From: Viscum album
Taxonomy: Eukaryota > Streptophyta > Magnoliopsida > Santalales > Viscaceae
Reading direction: 5' to 3'
Assembly (NCBI GenBank): GCA_963277665.1
Contig: OY728123.1
Location: forward strand, 631,158,915-631,222,914
Length of the DNA stretch: 64,000 nt
Part shown: piece after piece, positions 60,430-64,000 of the stretch
How positions within the stretch are numbered: position 1 is the first letter of the stretch
Layout: each line of letters opens with the position of its first letter
Made by a program: the position numbers and the translations under genes
Notes under the pieces: model-generated
Database searches by the model: none
Told to the model about the DNA's origin: nothing
What the model saw: the letters and a program-made list of their open reading frames with translations, nothing else

Positions 60430-62125
60430 TAATATCTGGACCATTGAGTTGAATAGGAAACTAAGTATTAGGATCATAACACACCTCAATACCCACTCTC
60501 ATGGGAAATTTTGGGAGTGTTCGATTGTGTAGGAGGTCTCCTAGGATATTATACATTGTACCCATCACAACACAGTTGTACGTTGGTGTTGACAGATAAA
60601 AAACCCATACAATTTTACCTTTCATAATTTTAGTAACATAAAGGTATTAGAAGTTGTTTGATTCACATTTAGGACAAAGAGTAATGAAAAAATTGATTAC
60701 CTTGATTATGGTATGTGGTTGGGTGGAATGAATATCCTCAACGATTGTGGGATCATTTCATTCATGTGTGGATCTTGCCTCCACTACCGGGTCACATTAA
60801 TCATTTCTTATACATTGGTCTACCAAACCAGACTGCAAAATAACATCTTGCAGTGTGTCTATTGGTGCCTGAATTCATCTCATGATATTATATATATCAT
60901 CATGTGATTTTAGCTTCTCAAAATATATTCGAGGAGAGACTCCAAAACCAAATCCTCTAACACAACCATATTGTTCTGGCCACTTCAAAGCTACTGAAAG
61001 TCTCTTTTCTTCTTGTTTGGTCATTTTTTATTCTATTTACTAAACCATATAAAAAATATGAACATATTTATTTTTATTTAATATTGTTATTAATCATAAT
61101 GAATTAAAAAAATTTCATACTAGGACATGATTACCATATCGATTTTGTGTTTTCGTCTAATAATATTCGATCCTTATTTGCATGACCCTCCTTCCATAGC
61201 ACTTGGAATGGGGTGTTAGTGGATTTAGATTTTGATTCATCAAACTACATAAAAAAAGGAACATATGTTGTTTCACAAAACATAATTAAACAATTATTGT
61301 TTATTTAAAATACATACCAATTTATTATATAATGAAGTATATCCCATCCTATAGTTGTGATAGGGGTACATTGGTTATGATGCACGTTCATTATTTTCAA
61401 CACTCTTTTTTATTTCATAAATTGATTTTTTTAATCAAGTTAGATAAAATAAATAATTTCAAATAATATTTTATCAATTGAAATGAACTTGAAGTGATTT
61501 ATCATTCCGAAAATTGCAGAAAGTAGTCAATGTTTCCCACATTATAATGTGTGCATAAATAAGTGGTGGGTGGGGATTTATTTTCCCCCCATCATCCCTA
61601 TGATATTAATTCATCAGAATAGTCTGGAAGTATATATGGGATTTTCCAATGGCCAATAGGACAAATTTCATATGGAAATATTCTAAAATAAAAAAACCTA
61701 CAAGGAATAATGAATACTAGATAAATATTTCATTATATAGTTTTTCAGTAAAATAGAGAAAGTATAGTGTAACATTACCATTACATCATTCTAAAGGATT
61801 TCATTTGTTATAGGTTGGACGTGGTTACATGAGTCAAAATTAAATGGCACATTAATCCTCATTGTGACCCCAATATAACAAATGAAAGTTGACTTGGTGG
61901 ATTTAATAGGTTGGTTGTGTTGATTTAAAGAAACCTCAAATTTTATGTCCTGAATTCTTTCCATGATAATTTTATACAAAACTATGATTCTACGTTGTTC
62001 TTGTTTTTTTTAATTTTTTTCATCAATATGTTTTTAATCACTTAATAATTCTATAGCTTCATATATAACAATATATTCTTGCTCAGTATTGGAAACATCA
62101 TCATGTTCTTAAGACATTGTCCGCA
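60430..62125 (-). pseudogene. Decayed multi-exon CACTA accessory transposase gene (plant transposase Ptta/En-Spm type)
   Basis: Minus-strand pieces follow the plant En/Spm-associated protein family (Pfam Transposase_24). An acidic piece near 62125-62060 (EHDDVSNTEQE) comes first. The exon at 61979-61791 has NQPIKSTKSTFICYIGVTMR and VPFNFDS, the usual GQP...F...LG...R..VP pattern. The piece at 61244-61134 has FQVLWKEGHANKDR and ends at a GGTAAT donor. The piece at 61030-60875 has WPEQYGCVRGFGFGVSP, matching the RVRG-GFG box. The piece at 60622-60430 has LHNRTLP...RVGIEV, as in the C-terminal domain. Stops at 60875 and elsewhere show decay. Proteins of this family are thought to help CACTA transposition; the autonomous transposase itself is not seen. 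Confidence 0.72.
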
Positions 62126-62890
62126 TGAGTATTCAATCATTTAATTTGTCTTGAATAAAAATATTTAATACACTCCATGAAAAAAAGTCTACAATTGCAT
62201 CCATATGGAATGAAAATGGTTACTTTCTTGAATAGAGGTATAGTACTTCAACACCGAAGTACAATAGAGCTTCATTAACATTATTGAATTTATCCTTACA
62301 CTCTTGATTTCCTTCCATATCTTGATAAAGGGAGGAGGTATAGTTTTAAATAGGTATTCTATTCCAATATCAAGAGATGGGGGACAATCAAGCTCCTAAG
62401 GATTATTTTTTCATAGTAACCTAAACTAATTAAATCACACAAAAAGTCTCCTCAATTGAAGTGGAATTGGAATTCCTCCACTCTAATGGCCTTGATAAAA
62501 TTAATCTCATCCAACATATATTGGAAATAAATTTTATCTACTCAAGGATTAGTCACCTTCAAATTTTGGATATTTTTTTAATCCACCATAAGATCCCTCT
62601 AATAACATACATAAATTTAAAGGGTGATGTTTTCAACTTATGATCAGTATTGATCTAGAAGTTTTTTACTCTTATAAATGAAATTAATTTATTCAATTCA
62701 ATACTAAATTTATTATTATGATATATTACCACAAAATCTTAGAGAAACCATAGATACTTACAGTCATTAAAACTTTTACCAAATATCCCGAAGTAAATAT
62801 AAAATTACCTCTAGGAATGTCTTAATTTTTGACTGATAATGATATTATCCATTGTAAAAAATATTAGAGAGTGCTATTCCCAAAGCTCAA
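62126..62890. other. No recognisable gene
   Basis: AT-rich; may hold 5' parts of the CACTA accessory gene, but nothing can be aligned by eye. Confidence 0.35.
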
Positions 62891-64000
62891 TTTTAACACC
62901 CTGCCCCTACCTTATTGGCTTGAGGAGGCGGTGAGGGTTACTTGGCCTTAGGCGACGTTCCCAAGGCACTAAAGGATGGCAATAAATGCCGAGGTCTTTG
63001 AGAACAAATTGGGGATCAATTTCCCCTTAAGACAAAACCAACCAAACCATCCACTACCAACCAATATATGATGCATGTCAATCAAAACATTCAAGCATGT
63101 ATTCCCAAAGGAAAACCAAGTTTTTCCACATTGAAACCCAAAACCAATATAACCAATACCATATCAGAGTACTATGCAGAAGACTCAACAAAAGTCCCAA
63201 AATAAGCCAAGGAACACTCTATGGCTTCACACCAAGATCCATGCTCCAAGCTCCACCCAGACATCATGATTCACCACTAAAGGAGGGCGATGCCTTAACT
63301 TTTCCCACGTCACGATTCAAAACATCTGCAAAGACACCAACGTGCCAAATCAGGGGGTGAGTATAACTACTTAGTAGGATTTCCCCAAATGACTTCCCTA
63401 CACACACCACTAGGATAAAACCGTTAGCACATTTATATAAAACAATTTATATAAAATAATTACAAGTGAAACCATTTCCATAATACAAACACACCCTTAA
63501 CAAGCCATCATACCCAAACCAAGAACCCAAGGGAAAGCCAAAACAAACATAAAACAAGCCATTTCATCATTTACACATTAATACAACAAGTTCCATATTG
63601 CAAAGAAATGCATAAAAAAAACCATAAAGGTGGAGCTTACATCTAACCCGTTCACCCATTCACATTTTAGTTCCATCTATGCAAAAAAACACACAACAAA
63701 ACAACCATAACGGTGGAGCTTCCATCCAACCCGTTTCACCCATTCACAACTAGTTGTACTTCCCATCCACTTATCTTTTTATGGTGGCCCTTCCATCCAC
63801 TATAGATCCCCTTTTTATAGTGGTACTTCTCACCACATTCACACATCATTCCAATCAATCCACAACCAAGTAGATAACCCACCAAGGTCACACCGTCATG
63901 CAATCAACCAATTCCATTGAATATCAATCCACTTCAATAAATAACCCATTTATTGATAATCATTTTACATGCCAAATAACATTTCAATAAGACAACATGT
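62891..64000 (-). repeat. Partial minus-strand Gypsy LTR, truncated by window end
   Basis: The left edge TTTAACACCCTGCCCC looks like the reversed 3' terminus of an LTR (canonical TGTAACACCC with one change). About 460 bases inward, GGGGGTGAGTATAACTACTT + AGTAGGATTTCCCC matches GGGGTGAGTATAAAAATACT + CAGTAGGATACCCC, which lies about 480 bases inside the 47.1-kb LTR. That fixes family and strand. The rest lies outside the window. Confidence 0.7.
63621..63790. repeat. ~83-bp tandem repeat in the partial LTR
   Basis: ACCATAAAGGTGGAGCTTAC...CCCGTTCACCCATTCACA at 63621 and ACCATAACGGTGGAGCTTCC...CCCGTTTCACCCATTCACA at 63704, with a looser third unit near 63780 (ATGGTGGCCCTTCCATCCAC). Confidence 0.75.

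Overview
The window is nuclear DNA of a seed plant with a repeat-packed genome. Evidence for this: chromovirus-type Ty3/Gypsy LTR retrotransposons with 2.2-4.6 kb LTRs, initiator-Met tRNA primer sites, decayed Ty1/Copia and CACTA remnants, and no recognisable intact host gene. The species cannot be named from the sequence. Almost everything that can be explained is a transposable element, dead or dying, nested in AT-rich decayed DNA.

Layout. 1-1.65 kb: a badly decayed Ty1/Copia pol on the plus strand. 3.65-14.0 kb: a young, complete Tekay/Del-like Gypsy element with two 2,656-bp LTRs and target duplication ATGAA. Its 1,284-codon gag-pol frame is almost whole, but the element is killed by two stops, two frameshifts and a changed reverse-transcriptase active-site residue. 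Each LTR also carries an 89-codon ORF with its own TATA-like box and a good plant start context. 14.1-15.2 kb: a degenerate ~57-bp minisatellite. 15.2-19.3 kb: two inverted copies of a non-chromovirus Gypsy gag region. 20.3-21.85 kb: a solo LTR (TSD AATTC) studded with GCGCGCAAG motifs. 22.3-23.9 kb: a ~115-bp degenerate repeat. 24.2-29.8 kb: unassigned DNA with one GC-rich block.

29.8-33.7 kb: an old minus-strand LTR. 36.0-45.9 kb: a second complete Gypsy element (TSD ACTAT), much older, its pol closed mainly by stops of the CAG-to-TAG, CGA-to-TGA and TGG-to-TGA/TAG kind. 47.1-51.7 kb: a 4.6-kb minus-strand solo LTR (TSD GTGAT) of the same broad family as the 29.8-33.7 kb copy. 52.9-56.5 kb: another old LTR of that family, split by a 732-bp CACTA-type element (TSD ATT) that contains a tRNA-like Pol III unit. 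56.5-56.9 kb: a second small CACTA-like element. 57.1-58.6 kb: about eight copies of a ~178-bp tandem repeat, next to a decayed minus-strand CACTA accessory transposase gene (60.4-62.1 kb). 62.9-64.0 kb: the end of a further minus-strand LTR cut by the window edge.

How the parts work together: the Gypsy elements carry the usual order LTR, primer site, gag, protease, RT, RNase H, integrase, chromodomain-like tail, polypurine tract, LTR, with Pol II promoters in the LTRs. The most unusual material is the LTR-borne mini-gene, the covarying hairpin array in the LTR leader, the unequal divergence along the young LTR pair, the tRNA-like unit inside a CACTA element, and the ~178-bp satellite.
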